From the NCBI GenBank assembly GCA_942486035.1, contig CALNXK010000026.1, forward strand, positions 493,501 through 557,500: DNA of 64,000 bases. The letters run 5' to 3'. This stretch comes from Porites lobata. Lineage: Eukaryota; Cnidaria; Anthozoa; Scleractinia; Poritidae. A program made the position numbers and the translations under genes. Below, in pieces: positions 10,346-24,500 of this stretch (positions are counted from its first letter, which is position 1; each line of letters opens with the position of its first letter). The notes beneath the pieces are model-generated. The model did no database searches and was not told the DNA's origin. It was given only the letters and a program-made list of their open reading frames with translations.

Positions 10346-11195
10346 TAATAGATAATAGGCGTCTATTTGAGAGTGGGCGTTTATTAGGTCATTTAATTTA
10401 CGGTACCTTGTTTGCCGAGTTTATAGTTATCCTAGGAAGCTTAATAAGTACCAACGATGGTAAAAGAGAATTCCCGCTGCTTCAAACTTTAACGCGTTTA
10501 TTCCATCTCGTTCAATTTGACAAATAATGGCGTATTTTTCTGAAGCTGTATCAAAATTCAGGAAAAGAAAAAGCAACTTGTTCTTTTGTGTTCACGTCCT
10601 CCACAAAACGTGAAAATAGAAAGTTTAACATTCGTGCGACGACGGCAAAGAACTGTAAAGCTGAAAACGATGACGTAAAACCGTTCAAATCGCTATAATT
10701 CGTCGTTTTCAGCTGCAAGAACGACAATACATAGCATTTCAGGTAAAAAGTCGTTTATTTTGTTCTTATATATAGGAATTTATCGCATCATATTACGATA
10801 ATGTGAACCTTCGGTCTATATTCCCATACATTTCTTCTAAATTCAAACATTAAAGCGTACAGTCCCACAATTTGTGTGGGTTCTCTGTGCATCTTTCAGA
10901 CCTTATTAACGATACCTACCATCTTTGCACGCGCTTAAGGACTTTTGGGATAAAAGCGAAGTCTCACGTGGTTTCTCGGGGGGCAAATAAGTTCCAATAC
11001 AAGAAATCAAGGCCGAGTTTGAAGAACTTTTGTTGGGTTGCCTGTTTCAATCTATCATATGTTGACATTCTAAATAAGTTAAAGCATGTGTTTATGTTGA
11101 TGCAATATTTAGACATTATGGATAGTCAAAGGAGTGGCATCTGTCTATTTGGAAAATGTTTATTTATTCATTATGGAATTTGTGAAATTTAATTA
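10346..11195. other. no gene seen; repeat remnants
   Basis: The stretch includes GCGTCTATTTGAGAGTGGGC, similar to the GGCGTTTATT elements upstream, and a region around 10620-10720 with GATGACGTAAAAC that resembles decayed interspersed repeat. The longest open frame (10872-11192) has no recognisable domain. Confidence 0.3.
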
Positions 11196-11312
11196 AGACC
11201 CCCCTCAACTTACTTGAGAAATCTAATGTAGAGCCCCCCCCCCCCCTCCTTTCCATTATTTTAACTTAAGGCCCCCCCTCTGGTTTTAGGGCCCCCCCCT
11301 CCTGATAATTAT
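11196..11312. repeat. C-rich repeat tract
   Basis: Runs of 7 to 14 C alternate with short AT-rich words. Such tracts are prone to length error in assembly. Confidence 0.5.
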
Positions 11313-11444
11313 TGCACAGTCCCTTAAGCTGTCACGTTTGACAAAAACAGAACGATGTTAATTATTGAAATTTCAGGCTAGATCAAATAAGTCACGTTAC
11401 GTCATTCTATATTTTGGGGCAGGGCGGCACAGCATGAAAAGGCA

Positions 11445-11870
11445 AATTTAAGTTAGCATAATGTGAGCGTAAAGCTGGTGTAAAGTTTGGATTTACACAC
11501 CTTTACACGACCTTTACATTACGTAAAGTTAAGCTTTACGCTACATTTACACTTTTGCGTAAAGCTGGAGTAAAGAAACACCTGTAAGTGGACTAAAAGC
11601 CAGCGTAAAGCTTGAATAAACTTCACATTTACGCCACCTTTACATAGATCTAAATAAAGTGTATAGGCATCTTTAGGCCAGATTTATATGTACTGTGATG
11701 TAAAGTTAACATGCTCTTGTCTTGCAGAAAAAGCGCGACAACAGACATAATACGTATAGCTGGTATAAACTCCACATTTACGCCACCTTTACATCTAAAT
11801 AAAGCGTTTAGGCATCTTAGTAAGCCAGATTTAAATGTATAACTGGTGTAAAGTTGCAACATGCTCATGT
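11445..11870. repeat. CTTTACG/CGTAAAG-rich repeat, copy 1
   Basis: The words GTAAAG and CTTTAC recur on both strands, as in GCGTAAAGCTGG and ACGCCACCTTTACAT. The phrase CACATTTACGCCACCTTTAC occurs twice, about 150 bp apart. A related array lies at 30765-30950. Confidence 0.55.
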
Positions 11871-12108
11871 ATTGGCTGGAAGGCAAAGCTCAACAACAGA
11901 CATGATTACATTTTCTGCTATTTTCTTCTTTGCATAATTATTTTAAACCCTAGAGGGAAAATAAAATGAGAAAATACAACGTTGGGAAGGAAAGGAGCCA
12001 GTTAAATCAATCAATCTGCTGTATTCAATCAAATTCTGTTTTATTTGTTCAAAAATCATTTTCTTATATGTCACCATTTGTACTTAAATCAATTTTCATG
12101 CTGTAGCG

Positions 12109-12632
12109 GAAACATTTAAAATCTTGTTCTATCATCTCTTTAAGTCTAACTGTAACAGACAAATGCAAAATTGAAAACCTTGCTACAATAATAACATCAG
12201 TTACCACTTAAAATAAAGTAAAATTGAAAACTTCATTCCTACAGCAGAAGCTTTGGATAAATTGTCTTATAATTTAATTCTTGCTTGAAATATTTAAACC
12301 TTTTTTCTAGAAATGCACAACTATATGTAAAATTGAAAACTTCATTCTTATCTTAAAGACAAGTTGAACAGAAACATTTAAAATCTTGTTCTATCATCTC
12401 TTTAAGTCTAACTGTAAGAGACAAATGCAAAATTGAAAACCTTGTTACAAAATAACATCAGTTACCACTAATATTGAAAACTTCATTCCTAAAGCAGAAT
12501 CTTTGAATACCTTGTCTTATAATTTAATTCTTGCTTGAAATATTGAAGGCTTTTTTCTTGAAATGCACAACTATATGTAAAGTTGAAAACTTCACTCTTT
12601 TTTTAAAAAACAAGTTGAACAGAAACTTTAAC
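12109..12632. repeat. two-copy tandem repeat, 262-bp period
   Basis: Copy 1 (12109-12370) and copy 2 (12371-12627) both begin GAAACATTTAAAATCTTG and share TATCATCTCTTTAAGTC and TTGCTTGAAATATT. They differ by scattered substitutions and small indels. A third start is cut off at 12622. Within each unit the phrase AAATTGAAAAC recurs. Confidence 0.75.
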
Positions 12633-12639
12633 ACATGTT

Positions 12640-13445
12640 CTTGTATCAATGTTTGTATCAAATGCCTTGAAACAAGTGTCAAAATAAAAAAAAATGCAAT
12701 CCCAAGTGTAGTAAAAATAGAAACTGTTACCTATTTGGTAGCATCACTGCAAAAAACTGATGAAGTCAAATTTTGATAAAAAACAGCAACTCTAACACAC
12801 AAATTAATGTAAAGGTGGGTCAAAAATAATGGTCTCTTCCAAAATGAAAATATTTAGTATAATTTAGCATAATTCAAATTAAAAGCTTAAACAATTTTAG
12901 ATAAGAAATAAAAAGACTGAAAGCCTAATACATGTATATCATTGATGGTTTCTTGCCTTAGTCCTTTCACTCCCAGAAGTGTTCACAGTCAAATTTAACA
13001 AAAAAATCCAAATAACAAATCATTTTCATAAACTGATGATGTAAAAGTTAGATGCACAAGGCTGTCACTGAAATTACAAGTTATTAGAGAGTAAATGAAA
13101 TTAGTGAGTGGGACATTGAAAGGGTGGTAAGTTGTTTATGTTTTAATAAATTATCCTTTCGTTTCCTCTCAAAATAGAAAAGTATTGGGCTCAAAGTAGC
13201 CAATTTAAAGTCTGGTTTATGGCCCTTAGTGACAGCCCTGGAACCACTTTACAAGACTAAAGCTTGTAATTAACATGTATTAATCCTGTTTGCTTTGAGA
13301 GGACTTTCTGTCACCAACATCCCATACCAGGCTGATCTGCTGAATAAATAGAAAGCAAGTATTATTTGAGTAAACTACACAGATTACTTGTAGGCTAGCG
13401 ATAATACACTTAATCGGGTACTAAAGGCACAAGTACATGTACAGT
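12640..13445. other. no gene seen
   Basis: This is AT-rich DNA without convincing coding sequence, repeat boundaries or RNA genes. Confidence 0.3.
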
Positions 13446-13448
13446 AAG

Positions 13449-13886
13449 GGGGTGTTTACATGAGAAAACTTGCGCTGGCGGGAGTCTCATACCGGGATGA
13501 CTTTTTGATTTTGCTTCGGGTTTACATTATGACTGAGTCATTTCATATCTCGTTATTTGAAGGTACACTCCATGTTGATAAAATACACGTGTGATTCAAA
13601 ATCGCAAACATTATGCATGCCCTACCTATTCCAGTCCACCGGCAGACTGATTTCACACAGAAACGGGTGGTCTTTTCGCGTTTACATGATACCGCTAAGT
13701 AGATTTCGCACCAGAGTGAAATTCTTGCCCCGGTACAAGAACCGGGGTAACCTTACTCTGGGGTGACTCGCGCCGGCATGACATTTTGTGGTGGTATAAT
13801 GTAAACAAATATGGAGCCATGAGAGGGAACCGGAGTGAACTCGCTCGGGGGCGAAAGTCGAACCCGGTGTCATGTAAACACCCACT
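13449..13886. mobile_element. 438-bp element with GGGTGTTTACATGA ends
   Basis: The left end GGGGTGTTTACATGA is the complement of the right end TCATGTAAACACCC. Inside, TTTACATGATACC and TGTAAACAAAT echo the ends. The type is familiar to me from coral genomes. No protein is encoded. Confidence 0.65.
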
Positions 13887-13889
13887 AAG

Positions 13890-16590
13890 TTGCCAGAGGA
13901 CACCGCCTGCTATTACTTAATAATATTTTTTTCTGCACTTATGGCCATATTACTACAATCAGCACAATTTTACTTGACAAAGGGTTCCCCACATGGCTCT
14001 TTTCACAAACCAAGACTAAAAATTTGAAAAACTGATAAGGCATTTTCCACAAGGGAACTAATAACAGAGCAAAACCTGAGCAGCAAATGAGTTCAATGTC
14101 TACAAATTCACACAACTGAATAAGATTCATCTGACTATTAAAGATTCAAAATGTTTGACTAGTATGAGTTAAAGGCTTTCCGTAAAAGCAATAATATTGA
14201 CATTTAGAACCCTACTTGATGTTGAGTGATTAATGGGGAGACTGACTGAAGCATAATATATATATATGTTAAATTTATTAATAATGGATTATTATATTAT
14301 TAGAGTTCAATGTTTTACAATGTATATCTTTTTTTTATTTTCATGTATGCATTTTTACAAAAGTATCATCCATTAATATTGTTGTAAAGTGCTGTGAAAA
14401 ACTACTGGATGTACATTATTTTTATTATTATTAGAGAGTAAGCAGCGTGCAAAGAAAGTAGTGTCCGATAGCCCGGGGCTAGCGAATTTTGCTATCAAGC
14501 TAGTGAATTTTGAACTTAACTTGCCCGACGGGCAACAACTTGTTTCTTTAAATTTTATTTTCCTTAAAACTTAGATTTACTGATGACACAACTATGGTGC
14601 AAATAGAACAACTTCTAGTTTCTAACATGATTGTGTGCTTTGCTTCCCAAAAAGTAAGGCATTCAATTTCCTGACAGTATGTACTGCACTGTATCCTCTC
14701 AAGAACCATAATATAATTTCATAAGAGCAGTGCACAGTAAAGATTGGAATGAATGGTAATATATGAAATGAATCATTCTTTGAAGTGCAGATAAAGGTAT
14801 GAAACTCTGAAGATGTTAACAACTATGTTGGCACTTACATGAAAATACATTCTAATCCAATCATGGTCTGCATTAGCTATGCATTGAAAGACTCATGACA
14901 ATGTCTATTTATTCTCTGTTCATTTAATTTAAAATCCACGTAATTTAAAATCATAAATAAACTTTTGCACCTGCTTCAAAAAATACATGCATGTTGTTAA
15001 ATTATTCACTACTTATGACCTGGATTGCAGAGAGGTTTTGTTCGCTATGACTGCCTGGGGAATTGGGAAGCTTGGGTTTCTTATTAACTGACGCATGAAA
15101 ATATAGAACCAGACTAGATTATCTTTGCCTACTGGTAAATTCAACACTTGTTAACACTTTTCTATTCTGTTTATTAGTTCTTCTATAGTCTGTGAAAATT
15201 TTCATAAGAATGTTTGTATCACATTACATGTAAGCTTACTTTATACAGATGTTCTTTCTTAATTCCATTTCTTTTAGTAATTCCCAGTACCAGTGACCAA
15301 ACTCCTATTTTCCAGTCACAGGAAATTGTCTTGTGGAATCGTTCGATGCAATTCAAAAGACGAATTTTAAACGGCACATGAATTAGCATATATGATTTTT
15401 ACAGGCTTGAGAATCATCGGGAGAATTGCCCGCTGATTTTGTCAAGCGAATCAAATTGTCCCGGAATCATATGTGATGATGACTGAAGTTCTGCTAAATC
15501 ATAAGTGATGATTTTTTCAGCAAAGTCAAAATCATTCGTGGAATCATAACGTACGAAACCGTGAGTGTCTGGAATCATCACCAGGCGATTCGCTGCTGTT
15601 ATGAAATCGTTTGTGGAATCATAACCTTGTGCCCAACAAAAGGGAACAAAAGGGAACGTTGGATTCACGAGTGAAAGATCGGTCGTCGAACTGTCATAAA
15701 CCGAACTAGGATCAGACGAAGTTGAAACGAAGACAAATATGAAAAGTGTAGCAGAAGAAGTCTTGTAGTTCCTAGCGTGCGCGCATAAACTAAAACTTGA
15801 AAGGGGCTTGGTACGAGATTTGACCGTGTACCTCTGATCTAACACGAAAATCCTATTGTATGTTATTGAAACTTTCAAGTTGAAATCGTTTAATCTGAAG
15901 GTAGTTGAAGATCGTGATCATCCATGGATGCAGGCCGGACCTTTTAAAGGTAAACTTTCTTGCTTTGCTTCATAAATAAAATGGTAATACATTTACATTC
16001 AAGTGATGGTACTCATAACAGAAGCTTGTTAACGTCAAAAACATGTGTATACTACCTGTATACTGTTGCCTTTTGCTGGTTGGGTAATTTATTTAACACA
16101 AAGAGGCCTTCACACACACACAAAAAAACAATACCACTGATGTTATAATTTGTATGATAGCAGGAAGACCTGTTTTACATCAAACTAAATAAAACAGCTC
16201 ATTTTGTATAGCAGAAAATAACACTAATTTGCATACTTTTTGGAGTAAATTTGACAGAATATTGAATAACAATATCTATATTAATTATAACCTTAAATTA
16301 ATTTAAACTATAAATCACAATTTACAATGGTGATTTGAACAATGCACAAAGTAATTAAGTGTATAAAATCATTCATTTGAGTTAAACAACATTTTAAATG
16401 ACACCAAACCAGTTAAGGTATATGATTATTATTACGATGATTGTTGGTGATAGCCCCCATTCAATTATCCCCATTATTTGAAATCTGGATTACCCCTGGG
16501 GTCAAACAGGTCCAAATTAAAATGAAACACAAATATTTTAATTAATCAGAGCTGTTCTCTAGCAGAGCCCATTAGCTCCTAGTGCCTATA
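13890..16590. other. no gene seen; AT-rich with short repeats
   Basis: It includes an (AT)n run near 14262, a possible interspersed repeat at 14430-14540 (AGTGTCCGATAGCCCGGGG) and a CA run near 16115. At 15400-15640 there are many irregular copies of GAATCAT, GAATCATAACC and GTGATGATT. The antisense open frame at 15414-15878 reads that repeat and is not credible as a gene. Confidence 0.35.
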
Positions 16591-16597
16591 AGAGGGG

Positions 16598-16862
16598 GCT
16601 GAATAGGGGTATGCAAATCCGCCAATCCGTTATGATTTATTGGCCAAATCCGCCGTTAAAATTTCGCCCTGAATCCGAAATCTGGGCAAAAAAATTTTTA
16701 TTACACGCAAAGTCCAAAATCCGGGCCTAAAAAGTCGATGAATCCGCAATCCGCTGCAATTACAGGATCCGGAAATCCGTTAAAATCTCGCTTTGAATCC
16801 AAAATGTGGGCAAAAATATTTTCAAAATCCGCCGATCCATTCGCCTATTCACCCCGCTCCTA
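16598..16862. repeat. AATCCG-rich repeat
   Basis: AAATCCG, AATCCGC and AATCCGT occur about a dozen times, with two diverged copies of GAATCC followed by TGGGCAAAAA about 130 bp apart. The ends read GAATAGGGG and CTATTCACCCC, which are roughly inverted. Confidence 0.5.
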
Positions 16863-17048
16863 TAACTCTTGCTCTCAAGCAACTTGAAAGTCTTACTTTT
16901 TTCATTCAAATCATATGCTGGGCACCCTAGGTGTTACAGCCTTAGACCACAGCCTTGAACTTTAATAAAATGTTGCACTTAAGTGACAATGAGTTTTTAA
17001 GATCCAGACTTGATCAAACAACACAGAAATTTTGAAATGTTAAGTACA

Positions 17049-17224
17049 ATAGGCCATTTCCGAGTTCCAAAAAATCTCACTTTCAAAACGAGGCTAAGTG
17101 CGAAACCTTTGTTGTGAAAATGAGTTTTATTTGCATCATAATTAAAAATCATTTTCATATCAATGGCTTCGCACTTAGCCTCGCTTTGAAAGTGAGATTT
17201 TTTGGAACTCGGAAATGGCCTATT
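17049..17224. mobile_element. MITE with AATAGGCCATTTCCGAG ends
   Basis: The left arm (AATAGGCCATTTCCGAG, then TTCCAAAAAATCTCAC and CGAGGCTAAGTGCGAA) is a nearly perfect complement of the right arm ending CTCGGAAATGGCCTATT. Arms are about 65 bp in a 176-bp element. Confidence 0.8.
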
Positions 17225-18552
17225 TGTTCTCTTATTTTACTTTTTTGTACTTGTCATAGATATTGACTATCAGTCGAGAATTATATATAGGCCTGAACAC
17301 CCAACAACTGATTTTTTTAAAGGCAGGGCTGCCACCAGTGGCCAAGGAGCAAGCATTTTACTTTTGAGCATGATCCTTGGTTACTTTTGTAGGGAAACCA
17401 AGGCAAAATGGAACCAAATGCAAAGAACTTTCTAACTTTTCGATTCCCCACCTTTTTAAATATGAACTGTCCATAATATATAGAGACGTGTCCGTATTAT
17501 AGAGGTGTTTATAAGGAGAGGTTAGACGGTAATGTCTAATGGTAAACTGATGACATCACATGTGTAGGAAGAGCCCAATGAGAGTGGATGCACATTGACA
17601 ATTTTGGGCAGCTCATTCAAATGTATTTTCAAGGGTTTTTTTTTGCCCATTTGGTACTTTTTCAGTTTGCAGACTTTTTTGTCTACTTTTAAAAGTGCAT
17701 GTTTCACAGAGTTTTGGATCCAAAATTCAAGACTTTTTCCAGACTTTTTCCAAAACAAAAATTATTATTTCTCTTCCAGACTCAAGTTTATCAAATAAAG
17801 GTGACAAACAGAGACCTTTAAAAAACACAGGAATCAAGCTTTTCTCATGATGCACTATAGTAATCACAGTGCAAAAAATTTACCCTTTTTTCTTGTCCTT
17901 TTTATGAACAATGCCTGTTTAAGCTTTCCAAGCCCTTTTCTGTTCACTACAAGGCCAAAAAGACTTAAACCTATCGAAAATGTTGTTTCTTTTAGTTAGT
18001 AAATAGATAAAGAATACAAAATGTGAGGTGCAAAATGTGTTTTCCAAATGGTGAACAGATACCTTTCACTTAATCTTATCTTCTTTTCTTTCACGTACCC
18101 TTTAACTTGATAATGTAGTTCTCTTCAGTGTGGGAATAGTTTTGAAGGAAGATTATATTGTACAAATAAATGAACAAGATTTTCATAGCAATTTTCCGGT
18201 CACCTTTGCAATGTTTTCTCTGGCACAAATATAGTAATTTCATAGGTATGTGGAAGGATCAGGGTCAGTATGGGTGCAGTGTCCATTATTGTTTTATTTC
18301 ATATTATTTTACAATTACATATTTTGCAGCAATTAAAGTATATAGTTGTTAGTGGTAAACAATTTCAAACATTAAATCAAATATATTGAGACTGTCAAAC
18401 TATAATATTATTCCAAACTGTATAATTTGGAAGCGAATTAAAATAACTATTATTGTACATGTATGAAGTGCTCGTTAGTAAACAGAAATGATGTAAATGA
18501 GTAGTGTCTCCTTATTGTGCTATTTAGTGATTTGCATACAGCTGTACTCTAG
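17225..18552. other. downstream of the transposase gene; no gene seen
   Basis: This probably holds the 3' UTR of the minus-strand transposase gene and possibly the element's right terminus. I did not find a convincing terminal CACTA motif. Several T-rich tracts are present. Confidence 0.3.
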
Positions 18553-21500
18553 TCATCGACTCAGATTAGCTACCAGAAGATAGTTCTTTTTGACTGGAAG
18601 CAAAGTCACTCTCCGTATCAACCGTCTAACATTTACGATGTGCTCTCCACGATAAAAGCTGTTCTTTACTGCAGGAAGTCCAGAGAGTTTATCCGCATCA
18701 TGGTTCTTGTTGGCAAAATAAAACCAGTCCACACTTGCAAGGTGATGAACTCGCATACTAGTAGCTCCCATCAAGTCTTTCAAATGAACTCGTGCAGTAA
18801 AAAAATAACGTACCTGAACAAAGTAAGGAGAAACCTCAGTTTTACTTTCAGGTTTGTCTAATTTGTCCACACAATAGATCAGAGCTGTCTGGCCCCTGTC
18901 AGTTCTGTTGTAAGAGGATGAAAAGGTGGAACCATTTACCATACATCTCGCAAAGGTATCTATACGGGGCTCGACAAACAGAAATGAATCCTCATGGATG
19001 TCTGACATGTAATCTTTCAGCTCATTGTAAAATTCAAACTTTGGTCTTTGCTTGATCCTCATTGGAGGAAGCATCTTAACAGGCCATTTTTGGTCGATTT
19101 TGTCTATGTCCTCTTGTTCAACTGTCATTTGGATGTCCAAATTGGTCACAGATGTTCTTGAGGGTGCCATGTACATATTTTCTGTCCCTCTGAAAAGACG
19201 TTCTGCTTGGATTCTTTGAAAAACTGACCATTCTTCTGTTCCCTCTTCCAGATGTTCACTGTCTTTGTGTTTCATAAGTGGCTTTAAAGAAGAGGGAATA
19301 TCATTTTCACTTACCTTGTCAAGTAGTGGTAACTTTGCAACATCAATTAAATGCTGCATGACAAAGTTTCTAAAAATCTCCTCTTCTACAGTTTTCCCAC
19401 TGGTGTTGACATCTCCTAACAGACCAATGTGTCTTTCATAAGGAAAGCACCACCAGCTGGTAGGAGGTCCCCAATTCTGAATGAGCTCAGGGATGTGTAG
19501 AGTCATGTGATAATTAACACTTACCTCAAATTTTCCAAACACTTTTGAATACAGTCCATGGTGCTTGTGAAGAAGACAAGAGATATTGTTTACTTCATCC
19601 CTTGTTATGGGGTCTTTCAGAAGCAGTTCAACTGCCTCAGCAAGACATTTTGTGGCATCATAAAATCTGTTTGGTACTACATTCCATAAACAGACCCTTG
19701 CATAGGTGACAATGAAATTCTTCCACTGTTGTGCTTTCAACCCTCGCTGACATCTTGTCGAGCATTGTCTTTGGTAGCCTTCCAAGATCGTAGGGCACCC
19801 TCACAGCATTCAATCTGTTTGCCAAGATGTCTCTCTCCTCCTCTGTCATCAAGTTGTTGGAATTAGTTATAAGTTCTTCCCCAAGGTCTGAAACAAGGCC
19901 CATCAAGATGCTGTGCATGGGATCAATTAAGAAATTTTCAACCATGTTGAAGTATGGCAGACGAGCCAGTTCACTGTACTTTACTCCTGTTTTTTGAGAC
20001 ATTGCTAGTGCACTTGCTTTTGTTGTTGCCTTTCTATATATACCCATTGCCTTTCGTACCTCACTGTCAGTCCGTGCTGGTGATTTCTCGCTTGTGTAAA
20101 AACTCATCTTGCCACTTGCCCCTCTGGTGCCCTTTTCTCGAACTGCCCGAAACATACATTTATCACATGGAAGATCGGCCTTGTGACTCTTGTATTGTGA
20201 TAACTTCCTTGAGGCTGGTATGTCTGCAAGTACTGGAAGAAGTAGAGAACGGGTGAAGATGACCTCAGGCCCAAGTACTTGGACGTGAATTCCTTTGTAT
20301 AACATGATCAAGTCGTCTACAATTGGGGTCAAATAAGTATTGATGTGACCCTCAGGTTCAGATGGACCTGGAATTAGACCGATCAGCATTGACCACTTTG
20401 CTTTAAAACGCTGACTCTTTGGAATGTTAAGGACACTCATGTACAGGGCTCCGCATGAATAAACCGCTCGTTGAAATGGATTGAAAAAATCTAGGTAAAG
20501 TAAAAGTGCCAAATTCATTTTGTCCTTCAGAAGAGGCTTTGTGTTGTCATCAGGATCCATTAGAAATTCCTGAAGAATACGCCCATCCCATATGTCCCTA
20601 TAATCAGTTGTTGATGGTTCAGGCCGGTTTCTTATGAGATTTAAGAATTCTTCCAGATTAAAAAATGTCTTTATCCACTCAGAAGGTGCTAAAAAGGGAT
20701 ATGTCTTATATGGAATCATTTTAGTTTTTCCAAATGAAAGCTTTCGTTCAAAAGAAAGTTCTGCATTACACCTTTTCCCATATAATTTGTTCCTGCATAA
20801 GCGAGGCTTTAAAACCCCATCCCTCTCAGAACTAATATCATTCATCTGGTAGAGACACGAGCATTTGGGGTTGGGGCAAACAGCAAAAAGTATTGTTTTG
20901 TTGAGAACCTTAAGATTGGCAATGGTTTCAAGGTCACTGATTGACTTCGGGAAAAGCATATATAAGGGATGACGTATTACCCAAAAAATGAAATAAATAA
21001 GATCTAGCAACATAGAAAAAATAGCATTAGATAAATTAAATGATAGTTTTAAACGTAAAAGTATTAACGAAATCCAGCGAATTAGTTTCCCGTCTTCTTT
21101 TGTCTTCATGACATCTTCTTTCAGCTCTTCCTCCTTGCACTGGTCTGCACCATTTACTGCAGCACTTTCTCCTTCCATCATGTCTTTCCTCTCGTCTGCT
21201 TCGGATTCAGTGCTGCAGTCTGATAGTTCTATAGTGTCTAGAGGTGTGAATTACCAGAAGTATATTAGTATTTACAGTCATGCATTCTTCAAAGACTGTA
21301 GTTTTTAAGTTACATATATTTGGCAATAAACAATGAATTTAAAAAGTCTCTCTCATAGACAGAAACCCTTAGAACAAACAAGCAGCTCATTGTAGTGCTG
21401 AATACATGTTAATGTAGATTTAGCTGCAGTCAGCTTTTGAATTGGTTATCCACAACCAATCACACATGAGACAGTATTAAGTTGTTCTCCTCCGGCAGCT

Positions 21501-24500
21501 GATCAATCAGATCATCCTAATATTAAATTCCTAGACAATTGTTAATAGTTCCCTTATGCACCTATCAATGTGAAGTTGGTGGGGAGCTGTACATTGTTGT
21601 TTAATCTCAATTATAGAATTCCAACTAAGGGCCCTGTCCCATGGATATAAGATATAAGAATGTGATGTTATGATCTTTTGTGAACAACAACAAAAAGGTT
21701 AAAAAGTCTTAAATTTAATAATTATTCTTGATTTCCAGACTGTACGGCACATGCGTGAAGTGGAACACATGTGATCGGTCTTGACAAGTCTGAGTTAGTG
21801 GTCGATATCTCCACATGCCACGTCGGTAAAAAAAGGAAGGTTCAAATATCCCACCCCCCAGAAGAACATTAGTCAAATGCTTAACTCCAGGGCCAACAGA
21901 AAACATTCAAATCCTTATGCAATGCCCTTCCTCAACCCCCCCTCCCCCCCTCAGGCTTTACATGGACAGGTGCATTAAACATCTGTATTAGTTCTCTGTT
22001 CTGTATCAGGGTTGTCATTAAGAGCCGGGGGCCGGGGATTTTCCCCGGCTACTAAGAGAGTAGCCCCCGGCTACTTTTATCGGAAAATAGAAGAAAAATA
22101 GAACCAAAAGAAATCCCTGGCCATTTGATTCCCCGCCTACTTGTTGTATTTACCCGGCAAGTTGACATCTTAGTGACAACCCTGTGTATGCACATTAAAG
22201 TCTACCAAACAAATTGAGGGTTACTTTGATTTCAATTCTAAACTGATACAGATTTCATGAAAGTAAAAATTATACCTTTTAAGACAGCAATCCCTTGATC
22301 TTCCTTGTCACTTTCTTCAAAGTCAGCAAGTCCATTTTCACCTGAAAAAAGTTAAAATTGTAATCAGTATGGGGAATTATTCCTCCCAAGGAAGAGGACC
22401 CCACTATGAGATGAGTAAAGTGGTGTCACCTCTTCCCATTAACATCTGTGTGATTGAAGGTTATGTTGCCTGTAGTTAATTCATTAACTGATCCTTACAG
22501 ATGATCCAATCATAGCCATGCAATTAACTACAAAGCCAATGACCCCCAGGATAGAGTACTCCAGAGTTTAATTGACAGGGATAATTGAAAGAGGTTAAAT
22601 CAAAACCAACAGAAGAAGACGTGGGGCACTAGCACTACCATACGCCAATAACGTTGTTTAAGATACCCCCAAAAAATCCTTGGCTAATTCAAGGCACCCA
22701 AAATAATACCTGGCCTGTCACTTTTACATCGGAATTCTCCTACTAGCAAGGATTATAGGCGTTGCTTTTAAGATTTATCTCACTATATACTGGTAAGGTT
22801 GTTTTGATTCAGTAAAATTCATGATAAAGGTATTGATAAAAAATATACCTGAATTAATTTGCATTTTAGTTTCCTCAGCACTGATGTTATTATTGCTACA
22901 TTTCATGTCTATCACCTGGACTTCACCTGGAGCAAACAAAATCCAACATTTAAGGTGGCTGCTAAGAATACTGGCAATTAGATGTTCTCAAGCAATGAGT
23001 CTATGTTTTCATTATTTTTTAATGTAGAAAACAAAACATATTTTGAGGAGGAGTAATAATGTATTATATTAATAAGTAATTAATTATTATTAAACTGAGT
23101 GGTCTTAATTGCAACATTAAAATATCCAAGTCAAACTTGAATGTTATTGTTTTTCGATTAAGTTTGCAAGTAATAAAAAATGTTGTATATGACTGTTATA
23201 AAAAAATAAAGCTGAAATGTAAGCTTTGGAAATGGTGTCGGTATGTTTTTGTGTGTTTATTCCTGAATTAAATACTAAATACTATGGTGACTGCTGTCTC
23301 AGAAGCATAAAGAGTATTAAGTGGGGATGAAACTCTATTTTCCCAATGGGGCTATACATAATTATAAGACCAAAGATGAAAAAAAAATATATAAACTGTG
23401 CCTCTTTTAAAGTTGACTTTCTTTTTTCTTTGACGATCATGTATACACAATACATGTCAAAATTAAGTTCAGGTTAAATTTTTCTATCTAGGTACATATT
23501 GTCTGTTTCCTTTGTCTCCTAGCCCCAATAATATTATTCACATGAATTAGGGTTTGGAGACAAAGGAAATTGAGAATCAACCTATCATATTAGGTTGAAA
23601 TTTTTTCAGCTGAATTTGATTGACTTGTAACATATATCTCAGGGGCTGATCTAGGGGGAGGGTGAAGGGGGTGTGCACCCCCATCCCCTGAGATGACCTG
23701 CGGTTTTCTAATACAACTGGTATTCTGCAAAAAAAACTATGTAGTTTATTGGTGTTGAAGTAGAGAAAGAGACGAGTGCACCCCCTCCTAAAAAAAATCC
23801 TGGATCTGCCTCTGTATCTTATGCTAAAAACAACTGAGAAGTTCCCTCCTCTTCCCCGTATTTAGGAGTCAATTTGCTGACTTTCAGAAGCCAGAGTTAG
23901 TGTTATATCCAGGGCTGAAAGTAGCACAAAGACAACTGACAGTAATGTCCAGGAAAAGAGAATTCAAGCCCTTCTATCATACCTACTTTCTAGAAAAATC
24001 TAAAATCATTTCTTGTAATAAAAGTACTTCTTGATGTGACTCACCAATAAGAGTGTGAGCATCATTAGTGACATTCACCTCACATGACCCAGATTTGATG
24101 TCAATAGAGGGAGGGTTGTCATGTCCAGCTGGCTGACCAGCGGCATCTTGAAGAAATAAGATACAAAAAAAAATAGAAATGCACCATCATGTGAAGTTAA
24201 AAATTCCGTTGTAATTCAATCAAATCCATTTGCTTTTTCCAATTAAATTAACTTTTTTTGACTTATTTTGCCGAATGGTCCATATTCCTTGATTGCAAAT
24301 CCGCGATTTTGAATTCCAAATTCCTCAAGTCCAGTCCCAAATCCGCTTTTCCCAGTAAGTTTTCCCAGTTGAAGATTTACGCGGCATACATATGTATTTA
24401 AATCGACAAAGTGCTATCAATAGAAGAAAAGACTTACCTGGTATCTCTGATGTCCTTAAATTGGAAAATTTGGCTTTTTTAGATGGCTGCCCGCTGCATT

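Noticed and set aside
15414..15878. 154-codon antisense open frame with repeated YDSTNDF
   Set aside because: The peptide repeat mirrors the GAATCAT DNA repeat, there is no recognisable domain and no splice or promoter support.
19738..19750. Programmed frameshifting in the transposase gene
   Set aside because: There is no evident slippery heptamer; a single extra G in a short run is simpler.
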